Shown: one piece after another, positions 24,697-34,194 of the stretch
How positions within the stretch are numbered: the first letter of the stretch is position 1
How the letters are laid out: every line of letters begins with the position of its first letter
From: Streptomyces phaeoluteigriseus
Lineage (GTDB): Bacteria; Actinomycetota; Actinomycetes; Streptomycetales; Streptomycetaceae
Direction: 5' to 3'
NCBI RefSeq assembly: GCF_001896135.2
Contig: NZ_MPOH02000005.1
Coordinates: forward strand, 284,906 to 332,168
Length of the DNA stretch: 47,263 nucleotides
Notes under the pieces: generated by a model
Database searches by the model: none
What the model was told of the DNA's origin: nothing
The model's input: only the letters and a program-made list of their open reading frames with translations
Made by a program: the position numbers and the translations under genes

Positions 24697-25726
24697 TCAT
24701 GGGGTTGTGGAGGCCGGCCCGTCCTTGCGGGCCCGGCTCGGCTGTACCCGCCTGGGTTCACCCGGCATCTTCGGATACTCGGGCGGGTACGGCAGATCAC
24801 CGAGCCCGTGGTCGTGTTCGTCACGGCGGGCCAGCTCCAGGAGCGCGTCGAGGGAGAAGGCGTGCTCGTCCATGTCGGCGTGGACGTCCCCGAGTTCGGC
24901 GTAGCGGGCCGGCATGGTCGCGATGTCGAAGTCGCCGGGGTGCGCCACGCCGACCTCCTCCCAGCGCAGGGGAGCCGACACGGGGGCGTGCGGGCGGGGC
25001 CGTACGGAGTAGGCGGAGGCGATGGTGCGGTCGCGGGCGGTCTGGTTGTAGTCGACGAAGATGCGTTCGCCCCGCTCCTCCTTCCACCACCTGGTGGTGA
25101 CCCGGTCCGGCATCCGGCGTTCCAGCTCGCGGCCGGCGGCGATGGCGGCGCGGCGTACCTGGGTGAAGGTCCAGCGCGGCTCGATCGGCACGAACACGTG
25201 CAGGCCGCGTCCGCCGGAGGTCTTGGGCCAGCCGCGCAGACCGCCGAACTCGTCGAGCACGGCGCGCAGTTCGTGGGCGGCGTGGACGGCGTCGTCGTAG
25301 TCGGTGCCGGGCTGCGGGTCGAGGTCGATGCGGAGTTCGTCGGGGCGGTCGACGTCGTCGCGGCGCACGGGCCAGGGGTGGAAGGTGAGCGTGCCGTACT
25401 GGGCGGCCCACAGCACGGCGGCCTGTTCGGTGGGGCACATCTCGTCGGCGCTGCGGCCGCTGGGGAAGGTGATGTGGGCGCGCGGGATCCAGTCGGGCAT
25501 GTTCTTCGGGGCGTTTCTGGAAGAAGGACTCGCCGCTCACGCCGTCCGGGTAGCGCTCCAGGGTGGTGGGGCGGTCGCGCAGGGCGCGCAGGATGCCGGG
25601 GGCGACGGCCTGGTAGTAGCGGGCGACGTCCAGCTTGGTGAAGCCGCGCTCCGGGAAGAAGATCTTGTCGGGGCTGGACAGCCGTACGGTCCGGCCGGCC
25701 ACCTCGAGTTCCACCGCATCGCCCAT
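24697..25726 (-). pseudogene. LigD-type polymerase/primase domain protein, frameshifted
   Basis: Stand-alone archaeo-eukaryotic primase-like polymerase of bacterial NHEJ. ATG 25726 opens VELEVAGRTVRLSSPDK and FTKLDVARYY. Downstream LRIDLDPQPG (catalytic Asp pair, Mn-binding) and GGRGLHVFVPIEP are diagnostic. At 25511-25517 the frame changes between ESFFQK and NMPDWIPRAHITFP, needing two bases restored or one removed. The intact product would be about 343 residues. A ligase gene diverges from it by 74 bp, as in other Streptomyces. I recall the name polR for the equivalent gene, but use no symbol. Confidence 0.85.
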
Positions 25727-25800
25727 GCGAGCCACGGTAGGCGTACCTCGCACAGCTCGCATACCGGGCGGCTTCGGTGGTTTCCGAGCAGAATCGGACC

Positions 25801-26886
25801 ATGGATCTGCCCGTCATGCCGCCCGTGAAGCCCATGCTCGCCAAGTCGGTGGTGGCGATCCCCCCGGGGATGCAGTACGAGGCGAAGTGGGACGGCTTCC
25901 GGGCGATCGTGTTCCGCGACGGCACCGAGGTGGAGCTGGGCAGCCGTACCGGCAAGCCGCTGACCAGGTACTTTCCCGAGCTGGTGGCGGCGCTGCGGGA
26001 GCGGGTGCCCGAACGGTGCGTGCTGGACGGGGAGATCGTGATCGCGCGCGAGGGGCGGCTGGACTTCGACGCGCTGACCGAGCGGATCCACCCGGCGGTC
26101 TCGCGGGTGCGGACACTCGCCGAGCGGACGCCGTCCTCCTTCGTGGCCTTCGACCTGCTGGCGCTGGGCGACGAGTCGGTGCTGGACGTCCCCCAGAGCG
26201 ACCGCCGGGCGCTGCTGGAGCGGGCGCTGGACGGGGTGACGCCGCCCGTGCATCTGGCGCCGGCGACCACGGACATCGAGGTGGCGCGGCGTTGGTTCGA
26301 GGATTTCGAGGGCGCGGGCCTGGACGGGGTGATCGCCAAGCCGCTGACGCTGGCGTACCGACCGGACGAGCGGGCCATGTTCAAGATCAAGCATGAGCGG
26401 ACCGCGGACGTGGTGGTGGCCGGGTACCGGTTGCACAAGAGCGGGCCGGTGGTCGGTTCGCTGCTGCTGGGTCTGTACGACGACCGGGGTGCCCTCCAGC
26501 ACGTCGGCGTGTCGGCCGCGTTCGCGATGAAGCGCCGGGCCGAACTGGTCGAGGAGCTGGAGCCGCTGCGCATGGACGACGTGGCGGGGCATCCCTGGGC
26601 CGCCTGGGCGCAGGAGGCCGCTCACGAGAGTGCCCGGCTGCCCGGTGCGCCGAGCCGCTGGTCGGGCAAGAAGGACCTGTCCTGGGTGCCGCTCAGGCCG
26701 GAGCGGGTGGCCGAGGTGGCGTACGACCACATGGAGAACGGGGCGCGCTTCCGGCACACGGCCCGTTTCCGCCGCTGGCGCCCGGACCGGACCCCGGAGA
26801 GCTGCACCTACGCGCAGTTGGAGGAGCCGGTGCGCTACGACCTGGCGGAGATCCTGGGGGCACCGCCGCGGACGGCGCCCGACTGA
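25801..26886 (+). CDS. ligC: ATP-dependent DNA ligase, LigC/LigD ligase-domain type
   Basis: 361 residues from ATG 25801. The nucleotidyl-transfer lysine lies in YEAKWDGFR (motif I, about residue 23). Other motifs are LDGEIVI (III), GLDGVIAKPL (IV) and FKIKHERTADVVV (V). Then comes an OB-fold domain ending RPDRTPESCTYAQLEEP. It joins nicks using ATP. Such LigC enzymes work with Ku and a LigD-type polymerase in end joining or base-excision repair. The divergent polymerase gene shares the 74-bp gap. No Ku gene is present in the window, so Ku must be elsewhere. Confidence 0.9.
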   Translation: MDLPVMPPVKPMLAKSVVAIPPGMQYEAKWDGFRAIVFRDGTEVELGSRTGKPLTRYFPELVAALRERVPERCVLDGEIVIAREGRLDFDALTERIHPAVSRVRTLAERTPSSFVAFDLLALGDESVLDVPQSDRRALLERALDGVTPPVHLAPATTDIEVARRWFEDFEGAGLDGVIAKPLTLAYRPDERAMFKIKHERTADVVVAGYRLHKSGPVVGSLLLGLYDDRGALQHVGVSAAFAMKRRAELVEELEPLRMDDVAGHPWAAWAQEAAHESARLPGAPSRWSGKKDLSWVPLRPERVAEVAYDHMENGARFRHTARFRRWRPDRTPESCTYAQLEEPVRYDLAEILGAPPRTAPD

Positions 26887-26948
26887 CACCGGGGCCCCTG
26901 GCCGAGGCCGGGGCCGGGTGCGTCAGGCCGGGGCCGGGTGCGTCCGCC

Positions 26949-28139
26949 TCACGGCGTCATGAGGATCTTCACCGCCCCGTCCCGCTTGTGCTGGAACATC
27001 TCGTACGCCTTCGGGGCATCGGTCAGCGGTATGCGGTGGGTGGCGAAGTCGTCGACGCCGAGCGGGTCCTCGTCGGTGAGGTAGGGAAGGATGTCGTCGA
27101 CCCAGCGGCGCACGTTGGCCTGGCCCATCCGGATCTGGAGCTGCTTGTCGAACATGGTGAGCATGGGCAGCGGGTCGGCCGTGCCGCCGTAGACGCCGAC
27201 GAGGGAGAGCGTGCCGCCGCGGCGCACCAGTTCGATGGCGGTGTGCAGGGCGGCGAGCCGGTCGACGCTGAAGCGCTCGGCGAGGGGACCGCTGACCTTG
27301 CGCGGCAGCAGGGCGGCCGCGTTCTGGATCATGCGGGCGGCGGCGCTGCCGTGCGCCTCGGTGCCGACGGCGTCGATCACGGCGTCCGGGCCCCGCCCGT
27401 CGGTCTCGTCGCGGATCGCGTCGACCAGTTCCTTCTCGCTGTCGAAGTTCCGCAGGTCGTACGTCTCGACGCCCCGCGCGTGTGCGCGGCGCAGCCGGTC
27501 GCCGACCAGGTCCACGCCGAACACCCGTCCGGCGCCGCGTACCTGGGCGACGCGGCAGGCCATGTCACCGATGGGGCCGAGGCCGAGCACGGCGACGCTG
27601 CCTCCCTCGGGGATGCCGGCGTAGGCGACGGCCTGCCATGCGGTGGGCAGGACGTCGGAGAGGTAGACGAAGCGGTCGTCGGGCGGGCCCTCGGGCACCT
27701 TGATGGGGCCGTACTGGGCCTGCGGGACGCGCAGGTACTCGGCCTGGCCGCCGGGCACCGCGCCGTACAGGCGGGTGTAGCCGAACAGGGCGGCGCCCAT
27801 GCCCTCCGCGGTGACCTGGGTGGTCTCGCACTGGGTCGGCAGGGAGTTGAGGCACATCCAGCAGTTGCCGCAGGCGATCTGGAAGGGCACGACGACCCGG
27901 TCGCCGACGCTGAGGTCGGGGACGCCGGCGCCGACCGACTCGACGATGCCCATGGGTTCGTGGCCGAGGATGTCGCCCGGGGTCATGAACGGGGTGAGCA
28001 CCTCGTAGAGGTGCAGGTCGGAGCCGCACAGTCCGGTGGACGTGACGCGGATGACGGCGTCCGTCGGCTCTTGGATCGTCGGGTCGGGCACGGTCTCCAC
28101 CCGTACGTCCCGCTTCCCCTGCCAGGTCACTGCCTTCAT
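26949..28139 (-). CDS. Zinc-dependent alcohol/formaldehyde-type dehydrogenase
   Basis: 396 residues from ATG 28139 (MKAVTWQGKRDVRVETVPDP). Medium-chain dehydrogenase with catalytic zinc ligands in LCGSDLH and GHEPMG. Structural-zinc-like cysteines (about 98-115) sit in FQIACGNCWMC. The coenzyme fold is marked by AVLGLGPIGDMACRVAQVRG (about 190-210). It belongs to the glutathione-independent formaldehyde dehydrogenase-like subgroup (long insert, LHTAIELVRRGGTLSLVGVYGG). NAD-linked oxidation of a small alcohol is likely; the substrate is uncertain. It stands alone. Confidence 0.85.
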   Translation of the reverse strand: MKAVTWQGKRDVRVETVPDPTIQEPTDAVIRVTSTGLCGSDLHLYEVLTPFMTPGDILGHEPMGIVESVGAGVPDLSVGDRVVVPFQIACGNCWMCLNSLPTQCETTQVTAEGMGAALFGYTRLYGAVPGGQAEYLRVPQAQYGPIKVPEGPPDDRFVYLSDVLPTAWQAVAYAGIPEGGSVAVLGLGPIGDMACRVAQVRGAGRVFGVDLVGDRLRRAHARGVETYDLRNFDSEKELVDAIRDETDGRGPDAVIDAVGTEAHGSAAARMIQNAAALLPRKVSGPLAERFSVDRLAALHTAIELVRRGGTLSLVGVYGGTADPLPMLTMFDKQLQIRMGQANVRRWVDDILPYLTDEDPLGVDDFATHRIPLTDAPKAYEMFQHKRDGAVKILMTP

Positions 28140-28364
28140 CGTGCCGCGCTCCCTCCACCGAGTTCGGGGGCCCGCCGTACCGGGGCCGGGTCCCGGGGTG
28201 CGGCCCCCGGGTACCCGAGGCCCCGGCTTCGAACCGCACACCCCCGCAGACACCCCCGTGCCGCGTGGCCCGATCAGCCCAGTGGACGGGAACAATCAGG
28301 ATCGATCGGGTATGGCCACCAACGAACCGATAAGCGCACAATCGGGGCATGGAACGGGGTGGCG

Positions 28365-29441
28365 ATGGTGAACCTGGCGACGGAGGACGGCGCGACGGGC
28401 CGTAGACCCGGCAGGCGGTTGCGGCCCTTCCCGGGACGGGGGCCGGCCCGGCGAGGGAGACGTTTTGGCCGCGGGGCGGTGACGGCCGCCGCGCTCGCCG
28501 CCGCGCTCGCCCTGTCGCTGGCGGCGGGCTGCACGAGCGGCCCCGGCCCGGCCGACGACGGCCGCGACGACGGCCGCGGCACCGACCGGCCGCCGAGCCG
28601 CGCCGACACGGGCACGGGCGCCGCCGCCGGACGGGTCCTCGCCGTGAAGATCGACAACGTCCGCGCGGCGCGCCCGCAGACCGGCCTGGACGCCGCGGAC
28701 GTCGTCTACGTCGAACAGGTCGAGGGCGGTCTGAGCCGGCTGATGGCGGTGTACGCGACGCGGCTGCCGAAGACCGTCGGGCCGGTGCGCAGCGCCCGCG
28801 AGTCCGACCTGGAACTGCTGCGCCAGTTCGACCGGCCGGTGCTCGCGTTCTCCGGCGCGCAGGGCAGACTCCTGCCGCTGATCGACAAGGAGCCGCTGGA
28901 GGCCGTCACTCCCAAGGACGCGGAGAACGCCTACCACCGGGACAGGGACAGGCCCTCCCCGCACAACCTCTACCTGCGCCCCGGCCGCTTGCTGCCGTCC
29001 GCCCCGGGCGAGGCCGCGCTGACCACCGGCTTCCGCTACGGCCCCGGGCCCGACGGGGGCGCACCGGCGGCCTCGTACACCGTGCGCTACCCCTCGGCCC
29101 GCTTCCGGTTCACGTGGTCACAGGAGCGGCGGGGGTGGGAGGTCACCACGGACGGCGCGCCGACGGTGACCGCCGACGGACGGCGGCTCGCACCGGCCAC
29201 GGTGGTCGTGCAGTACGTGAACGTCCGCAGGTCCGACTACCACGACGCGCTCGGCAACCACACGCCGTACACGGAGACGGTCGGCTCGGGGAGGGCCGAG
29301 GTGCTGCGCGACGGGCGCTCCCACGACGTGCGGTGGCAGCGTCCGACGGCGGCGGACGGAACCCGGTTCACGACGCGGGACGGCGAGCCGGTCGCCTTCG
29401 CCGAGGGCCAGGTGTGGGTGGTGTTCGCACAGAGGTCGTAA
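28365..29441 (+). CDS. DUF3048 domain lipoprotein
   Basis: 358 residues. ATG 28365 (or GTG 28368) starts an Arg-rich leader, then a hydrophobic run ending LSLAAGC (lipobox Cys near residue 53), so it is a secreted, lipid-anchored protein. The mature part has DUF3048 hallmarks: LAVKIDNVRAARPQTGLDAADVVYVEQVEGG, RLPKTVGPVRSARESDLELL, and in the C-terminal half VVVQYVNVRRSDYHD. Function of DUF3048 is unknown; homologues include YerB of Bacillus. The start codon has only a weak ribosome site. Confidence 0.85.
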   Translation: MVNLATEDGATGRRPGRRLRPFPGRGPARRGRRFGRGAVTAAALAAALALSLAAGCTSGPGPADDGRDDGRGTDRPPSRADTGTGAAAGRVLAVKIDNVRAARPQTGLDAADVVYVEQVEGGLSRLMAVYATRLPKTVGPVRSARESDLELLRQFDRPVLAFSGAQGRLLPLIDKEPLEAVTPKDAENAYHRDRDRPSPHNLYLRPGRLLPSAPGEAALTTGFRYGPGPDGGAPAASYTVRYPSARFRFTWSQERRGWEVTTDGAPTVTADGRRLAPATVVVQYVNVRRSDYHDALGNHTPYTETVGSGRAEVLRDGRSHDVRWQRPTAADGTRFTTRDGEPVAFAEGQVWVVFAQRS

Positions 29442-29458
29442 CGCCCGGAAACGGCGTT
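29440..29458 (+). terminator. Short stem-loop between DUF3048 and pcaV
   Basis: AACGCC (29440-29445) pairs with GGCGTT (29453-29458) around a 7-nt loop, overlapping the DUF3048 stop and followed by the convergent pcaV end. Weak but well placed for both genes. Confidence 0.35.
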
Positions 29459-29478
29459 CGACCGCTTTCCCGGGAGCC

Positions 29479-29952
29479 CTACGTGCTCGCGCCCCGGCCG
29501 GCCGGCGGCTCCGCCGGGTTGCGCAGTCCTTCCGCCGCGTCCGCCACCCGGCGGATCAGGTCGAAGAAGGCCGTCTGCTCCTCACCGGAGAGCGGGGCGA
29601 GGAAGACCTGGCTCATCCGGGCCGCGCGCACGGCGAGCCTGCGCTGGGTGCGGACGCCGTCGTCGGTCAGGCGCAGCAGGAAGCGGCGGCCGTCCTGCGG
29701 GTCACGGACCTTGTCGAGGAGTTCGCGGCGGATCAGCCGGCTGATCACCTCGGCGACGGTGGAGCGGTCCAGTCCCACCCGCTCCCCCACCGTGCGCTGG
29801 TCGAGGCCCGGCTCGGCGACGAGCGCGTTGAGGACGGCGAACTGCGGGGAGGTGATCTCCTCGGAGACCATCGCGTTCCACAACAGGTAGTGCGCCTGCT
29901 GGAGCCGCCGGGCCAGGTGTCCGGGATGGGTGTTGAGGTCCACCGCAGCCAT
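29479..29952 (-). CDS. pcaV: MarR-family repressor PcaV of protocatechuate catabolism
   Basis: 157 residues, winged helix-turn-helix MarR type: LDQRTVGERVGLDRSTVAEVISRLIRRELL is the DNA-binding part, with the DPQDGRRFLLRL wing. It starts with ATG 29952 (MAAVDLNTHPGHLARRLQQ). Arg15, which in the characterised S. coelicolor PcaV contacts protocatechuate, is present. It is divergent from pcaI with 210 bp between, where two TCAGTGC-containing dyads lie. It should release the pca promoter when protocatechuate binds. Confidence 0.9.
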   Translation of the reverse strand: MAAVDLNTHPGHLARRLQQAHYLLWNAMVSEEITSPQFAVLNALVAEPGLDQRTVGERVGLDRSTVAEVISRLIRRELLDKVRDPQDGRRFLLRLTDDGVRTQRRLAVRAARMSQVFLAPLSGEEQTAFFDLIRRVADAAEGLRNPAEPPAGRGAST

Positions 29953-29969
29953 GCGCGCTCCCGAGGTCG

Positions 29970-30124
29970 AATCGTACGTGCACTGAACGATACCCGCAGA
30001 GAGTGTGGCTGTCTGCCCGCTCCCCCGCCGACCGACCTCACTCTTCTCCGGGCTCTTGACGCCTCGGCCCGCCGGTGGCAGCGTGAAGGGCACCTCGCCG
30101 AAATAGTCAGTGCCCTGATTAATT
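29970..30124. promoter_or_regulatory. pca promoter region with two candidate PcaV operators
   Basis: Site 1 (29970-29991) is an ATCGT...ACGAT dyad containing TGCACTGA, read on the minus strand as TCAGTGC. Site 2 (30103-30124) carries TCAGTGCCCTGATTAAT on the plus strand. A promoter for pcaI lies between them: -35 TTGACG (30056-30061) and -10 CAGCGT (30079-30084), 17-bp spacer. Site 1 sits just before pcaV, site 2 just after the pcaI transcription start, so both directions can be repressed. Confidence 0.55.
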
Positions 30125-30162
30125 GAGGGCTGGGGCGCATGGAGAGAGATGGGGCTGCACGC

Positions 30163-30945
30163 ATGGACAAGGTGGTCGCCACGGCCCTGGAGGCGGTGGC
30201 CGACGTGCCGGACGGCGCGTCGCTGGCAGTGGGCGGTTTCGGACTGAGCGGCGTGCCGGGCGTCCTCATCCACGCCCTGTACGAGCGGGGCGTCACCGCG
30301 GTGTCGGTCGTCTCCAACAACTGCGGGGCGATGGAGTCGGGCCTCGCCGTGCTGCTCGCCGCGGGGCGGATCGCCCGGGTGACCGGCTCCTACATCGGGG
30401 GCAACAAGGAGTTCGCGCGCCAGTACCTGTCCGGGGAGCTGGAGGTCGAGCTGATCCCGCAGGGCACGCTCGCCGAACGGCTGCGGGCCGGCGGCGCCGG
30501 CATCCCCGCCTTCTACACCCCGGCCGGGGTGGGCACCCAGGTCGCCGAGGGCGGACTGCCGTGGCGCTACGACGGTGAGGGCGGGGTCGCGCTCGCCTCG
30601 CCGCCGAAGGAGGTGCGGGAGTTCGACGGCACCGAATACGTGCTGGAGCACGCGATCCGTACCGACTACGCGCTGGTCAGGGCGGCGAAGGGGGACCGGC
30701 ACGGCAACCTGGTCTTCAACAGGTCGAGCCGCAACTTCAACCCCCTCGCCGCGATGGCGGGGCGCATCACGATCGCCGAGGTCGAGGAGCTGGTCGAGCC
30801 CGGCGAGATCGACCCGGACGCCGTGCACCTGCCGGGCATCTTCGTGCAGCGGGTGGTGGCCCTGACGCCCGAGCAGGCCGCCGACAAGAAGATCGAGCAG
30901 CGGACCGTCTCGGCGCCCGCGACGAAGGAACGGGTGAACGGCTGA
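30163..30945 (+). CDS. pcaI: 3-oxoadipate CoA-transferase subunit A
   Basis: 260 residues from ATG 30163 ([20 protein letters not shown]); ATG 30139 would add eight residues. Alpha subunit of the succinyl-CoA:3-ketoacid CoA transferase that activates beta-ketoadipate. Motifs: [14 protein letters not shown] (family signature, about residue 23), [11 protein letters not shown], and [10 protein letters not shown]. It is the first gene of a seven-gene cluster and overlaps pcaJ by one base (TGATG), indicating coupled translation. Confidence 0.9.
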   Translation: MDKVVATALEAVADVPDGASLAVGGFGLSGVPGVLIHALYERGVTAVSVVSNNCGAMESGLAVLLAAGRIARVTGSYIGGNKEFARQYLSGELEVELIPQGTLAERLRAGGAGIPAFYTPAGVGTQVAEGGLPWRYDGEGGVALASPPKEVREFDGTEYVLEHAIRTDYALVRAAKGDRHGNLVFNRSSRNFNPLAAMAGRITIAEVEELVEPGEIDPDAVHLPGIFVQRVVALTPEQAADKKIEQRTVSAPATKERVNG

Positions 30946-31592
30946 TGGCCTGGACACGCGAGGAGATGGCGGCCCGCGCCGCGCGGGAGCTGAAGGACGG
31001 TCAGTACGTCAATCTCGGCATCGGCCTGCCGACCCTCATCCCCAACCACCTCCCGACGGACGTCGAGGTGGTCCTGGAGAGCGAGAACGGCATCCTGGGC
31101 ACCGGCCCCTACCCGACCGAGGACCAGGTCGACCCGGATCTGATCAACGCCGGCAAGGAGACCGTCACGGTCCTGCCGGGCGCCTCCTTCTTCGACTCGG
31201 CGCTCTCCTTCGGCATGATCCGCGGCGGCCACATCGACGTCGCCGTACTCGGCGCGATGCAGGTGTCCGAGAAGGGCGACCTCGCCAACTGGGCGATCCC
31301 CGGCAAACTGATCACCGGCATCGGCGGGGCGATGGACCTCGTCCACGGCGCCCGTACGGTCGTCGTCGTCATGTCGCACACCGCGAAGGACGGCAGCCCG
31401 AAGATCCTCGCCGAGTGCGCGCTGCCCCTGACCGGCAAGGGCTGCGTGAACCGGATCATCACCGACCTCGGCGTCCTCGACGTCACCGGGGACGGACTGG
31501 TGCTCGTGGAGACCGCGCCCGGCGTCGGCGTGGACGAGATCATCGCCAAGACCGACGCCAAGGTCCACGTCCCGGAGGAGACCCAGCCGTGA
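30945..31592 (+). CDS. pcaJ: 3-oxoadipate CoA-transferase subunit B
   Basis: 215 residues. Beta subunit; the catalytic glutamate lies in [13 protein letters not shown] (about residue 50), the diagnostic SENG motif of the family. [16 protein letters not shown] and GFTGTGxxG-type segments follow normal order. Its ATG shares the last A of the pcaI stop codon and its own stop overlaps pcaF by four bases. Confidence 0.92.
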   Translation: MAWTREEMAARAARELKDGQYVNLGIGLPTLIPNHLPTDVEVVLESENGILGTGPYPTEDQVDPDLINAGKETVTVLPGASFFDSALSFGMIRGGHIDVAVLGAMQVSEKGDLANWAIPGKLITGIGGAMDLVHGARTVVVVMSHTAKDGSPKILAECALPLTGKGCVNRIITDLGVLDVTGDGLVLVETAPGVGVDEIIAKTDAKVHVPEETQP

Positions 31593-32794
31593 AGAGCGTC
31601 TACATCGTCGACGCCGTCCGCACCCCGGTCGGCCGCTACAACGGCGGCCTGGCCTCGGTGCGCCCCGACGACCTCGGCGCCCACGCGATCCGTGAACTCC
31701 TCGCCCGTACGCCCGCCCTGGACCCGTCCCGGATCGAGGACGTCTACTTCGGCAACGCCAACGGCGCCGGCGAGGAGAACCGCAACGTGGGCCGGATGGC
31801 CGCGCTGCTGGCGGGCCTGCCCACCTCGGTGCCGGGCGTGACCGTCAACCGGCTGTGCGCCTCCGGGCTGGAGGCGGTGATCCAGGCGGCCCGCGCGATC
31901 GCCGTCGGGGACGCCTCGATCGCCGTGGCCGGAGGGGTCGAGTCGATGACCCGCGCGCCCTATGTGCTGCCCAAGAGCGAACGGCCGTTCCCGGCGGGCC
32001 ACACGGAGCTGTACTCGACCACGCTGGGCTGGCGGATGGTCAACCCGCGGATGGAGCCGCAGTGGACGATCCCGCTCGGCGAGAGCGCGGAGCTGATCGC
32101 CGACAAGCACGGGATCAGCCGTGCGCAGCAGGACGAGTTCGCACTGAACAGCCACCGCAAGGCGGCGCGGGCCCAGAAGGAGGGTCTCTTCGACGCCGAG
32201 TCGGCCCCCGTCACGATCCCCCGGCGCAAGGGCGACCCGCTGGTCGTCACGGCGGACGAGTCGGTACGGCCGGACGCCTCCCTGGAGGCGATGGCGAAGC
32301 TCAGGCCTTCCTTCCGTACGGAGGGAGGCACGGTCACCGCCGGGAACGCGTCGCCGCTCAACGACGGCGCGGCGGCCCTGCTCCTCGTCGACGAGGCAGG
32401 CCTCGCGGCCGTCGGCCGTGAACCCCTGGCCCGGGTGAGTGCCACCGGGGTGTCGGCCCTCGATCCGCAGTACTTCGGGCTCGCGCCCGTCGAGGCGGTC
32501 AACCGGGCCCTCGCCAAGGCGGGCAGGGGCTTCGACGACCTGTCCGTGCTCGAACTCAACGAGGCGTTCGCCGCCCAGGTGCTGGGCTGTGTGGCCGAGT
32601 GGCCCGAGTTCGACCCGGCGATCCTCAACCCGCAGGGCGGCGCCATCGCCCTCGGCCATCCTTTGGGCGCCTCGGGTGCCCGCCTCGCCGGCACCGTCGC
32701 CCACCAGCTCGCCCGCCGCGGCTCGGGCGTCGGTGTCGCCACCCTCTGCATCGGCGTGGGCCAAGGCCTCGCCCTCGTCCTCGAACGTCAGTGA
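31589..32794 (+). CDS. pcaF: Beta-ketoadipyl-CoA thiolase
   Basis: 401 residues from GTG 31589 ([19 protein letters not shown]). It cleaves beta-ketoadipyl-CoA with CoA to succinyl-CoA and acetyl-CoA, the last pathway step. Nucleophilic Cys in [11 protein letters not shown] (residue 90), the His in [12 protein letters not shown], and the C-terminal Cys in [13 protein letters not shown] are all present, as is LNEAFAAQ. Length is typical. Start overlaps the pcaJ stop (GTGA). Confidence 0.93.
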   Translation: MKSVYIVDAVRTPVGRYNGGLASVRPDDLGAHAIRELLARTPALDPSRIEDVYFGNANGAGEENRNVGRMAALLAGLPTSVPGVTVNRLCASGLEAVIQAARAIAVGDASIAVAGGVESMTRAPYVLPKSERPFPAGHTELYSTTLGWRMVNPRMEPQWTIPLGESAELIADKHGISRAQQDEFALNSHRKAARAQKEGLFDAESAPVTIPRRKGDPLVVTADESVRPDASLEAMAKLRPSFRTEGGTVTAGNASPLNDGAAALLLVDEAGLAAVGREPLARVSATGVSALDPQYFGLAPVEAVNRALAKAGRGFDDLSVLELNEAFAAQVLGCVAEWPEFDPAILNPQGGAIALGHPLGASGARLAGTVAHQLARRGSGVGVATLCIGVGQGLALVLERQ

Positions 32795-32808
32795 CCCCGG
32801 GACTCCTC

Positions 32809-33582
32809 ATGACTCTCACGCAAGCCGACATCGACCAGGAGATCGCGGCCGAGCACGCCGCGTACGAGAAGCGGCTCGCCGACGGTGCCCCCGTCGAGCA
32901 CCACCCGCGCCGCGACTACGCGCCCTACCGCTCCTCCACCCTGCGCCACCCGCAACAGCCGCCGGTCGCGATCGACGTCGCCAAGGACCCGGAGATGGTG
33001 GAGCTGGCCTCGCCGGCCTTCGGCGAGCGGGACATCACCGAGATCGACAACGACCTGACCCGGCATCACCGCGCCGAGCCGATCGGCGAGCGCATCACCG
33101 TCTCCGGCCGGCTCCTCGACCGCTCCGGCCGTCCGGTCCGCGGCCAGCTGGTGGAGATCTGGCAGGCCAACTCGGCGGGGCGGTACGCCCATCAGCGCGA
33201 GCAGCACGACGCGCCACTGGACCCGAACTTCACCGGTGTGGGCCGCACGCTCACCGACGACAACGGCTTCTACCGTTTCACCACGGTCCAGCCGGGACCG
33301 TATCCGTGGCGCAACCACGTCAACGCCTGGCGGCCCGCGCACATCCACTTCTCGCTGTTCGGTTCGGCGTTCACCCAGCGGCTGGTGACGCAGATGTACT
33401 TCCCGAACGACCCGCTGTTCGCCTACGACCCGATCCTCCAGTCGGTGACGGACGACGCGGCGCGCCGGCGGCTGGTCGCCACCTACGACCACAGCCTGTC
33501 CGTGCCCGAGTTCTCGCTCGGCTACCACTGGGACATCGTGCTGGACGGCCCGAGCGCCACCTGGATCGAAGAAGGACGCTGA
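32809..33582 (+). CDS. pcaH: Protocatechuate 3,4-dioxygenase beta subunit
   Basis: 257 residues from ATG 32809. This subunit carries the non-haem iron of the ring-cleaving enzyme that turns protocatechuate into beta-carboxymuconate. Iron-binding Tyr and His residues fall in AGRYAH and PWRNHVNAWRPAHIHFSLFG. The intradiol-dioxygenase core ITVSGRLLDRSGRPVRGQLVEIWQANSAG starts near residue 98. An N-terminal extension of about 70 residues is normal for PcaH. It is six bases before pcaG. Confidence 0.93.
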   Translation: MTLTQADIDQEIAAEHAAYEKRLADGAPVEHHPRRDYAPYRSSTLRHPQQPPVAIDVAKDPEMVELASPAFGERDITEIDNDLTRHHRAEPIGERITVSGRLLDRSGRPVRGQLVEIWQANSAGRYAHQREQHDAPLDPNFTGVGRTLTDDNGFYRFTTVQPGPYPWRNHVNAWRPAHIHFSLFGSAFTQRLVTQMYFPNDPLFAYDPILQSVTDDAARRRLVATYDHSLSVPEFSLGYHWDIVLDGPSATWIEEGR

Positions 33583-33588
33583 CCTCCC

Positions 33589-34194
33589 ATGACGAAGATC
33601 GACACCAGCAGCCCGGAGAGCGTGCTGCCCACCCCGTCGCACACGGTCGGCCCCTTCTACGGGTACGCGCTGCCCTTCCCGGGCGGCGGTGACATCGCGC
33701 CCCTCGGCCACCCGCACACGATCACCGTCCAGGGGTACGTGTACGACGGCGAGGGCCGGCCGCTGCCGGACGCCTTCGTCGAGCTGTGGGGGCCCGGCCC
33801 GGACGGCCGGGTGCCGGACGTCGACGGCTCGATCCGGCGCGACCCGTCGACCGGCGGCTATCTGGGGCGCAACGGCGTGGAGTTCACCGGCTGGGGCCGC
33901 ATCCAGACGGACGCCAACGGCCACTGGTACGCGCGCACCCTGCGGCCCGGCGCGCGTGGCCGCAGCGCTCCCTACCTGAGTGCGTGCGTGTTCGCCCGTG
34001 GTCTGCTCGTCCATCTCTTCACCCGGATCTACCTGCCGGAGGACACGGCCGCGCACGCCACGGACCCGCTGCTGGCCGGGCTCGATCCGGCGCGCCGCGA
34101 CACGCTGATCGCCACGGACGACGGAACGGGCACCTACCGTTTCGACATCCGCCTTCAGGGCGAGGGCGAGACGGTCTTCCTGGAGTTCCAGTGA
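33589..34194 (+). CDS. pcaG: Protocatechuate 3,4-dioxygenase alpha subunit
   Basis: 201 residues, ATG 33589. Structural/active-site partner of PcaH with the same beta-sandwich fold but without a full iron site. TPSHTVGPFYGYALPF (about residue 14) and ITVQGYVYDGEGRPLPDAFVELWG are alpha-subunit hallmarks, and FARGLLVHLFTRIYLPED is in place. Its TGA overlaps pcaB by four bases (GTGA). Confidence 0.93.
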   Translation: MTKIDTSSPESVLPTPSHTVGPFYGYALPFPGGGDIAPLGHPHTITVQGYVYDGEGRPLPDAFVELWGPGPDGRVPDVDGSIRRDPSTGGYLGRNGVEFTGWGRIQTDANGHWYARTLRPGARGRSAPYLSACVFARGLLVHLFTRIYLPEDTAAHATDPLLAGLDPARRDTLIATDDGTGTYRFDIRLQGEGETVFLEFQ

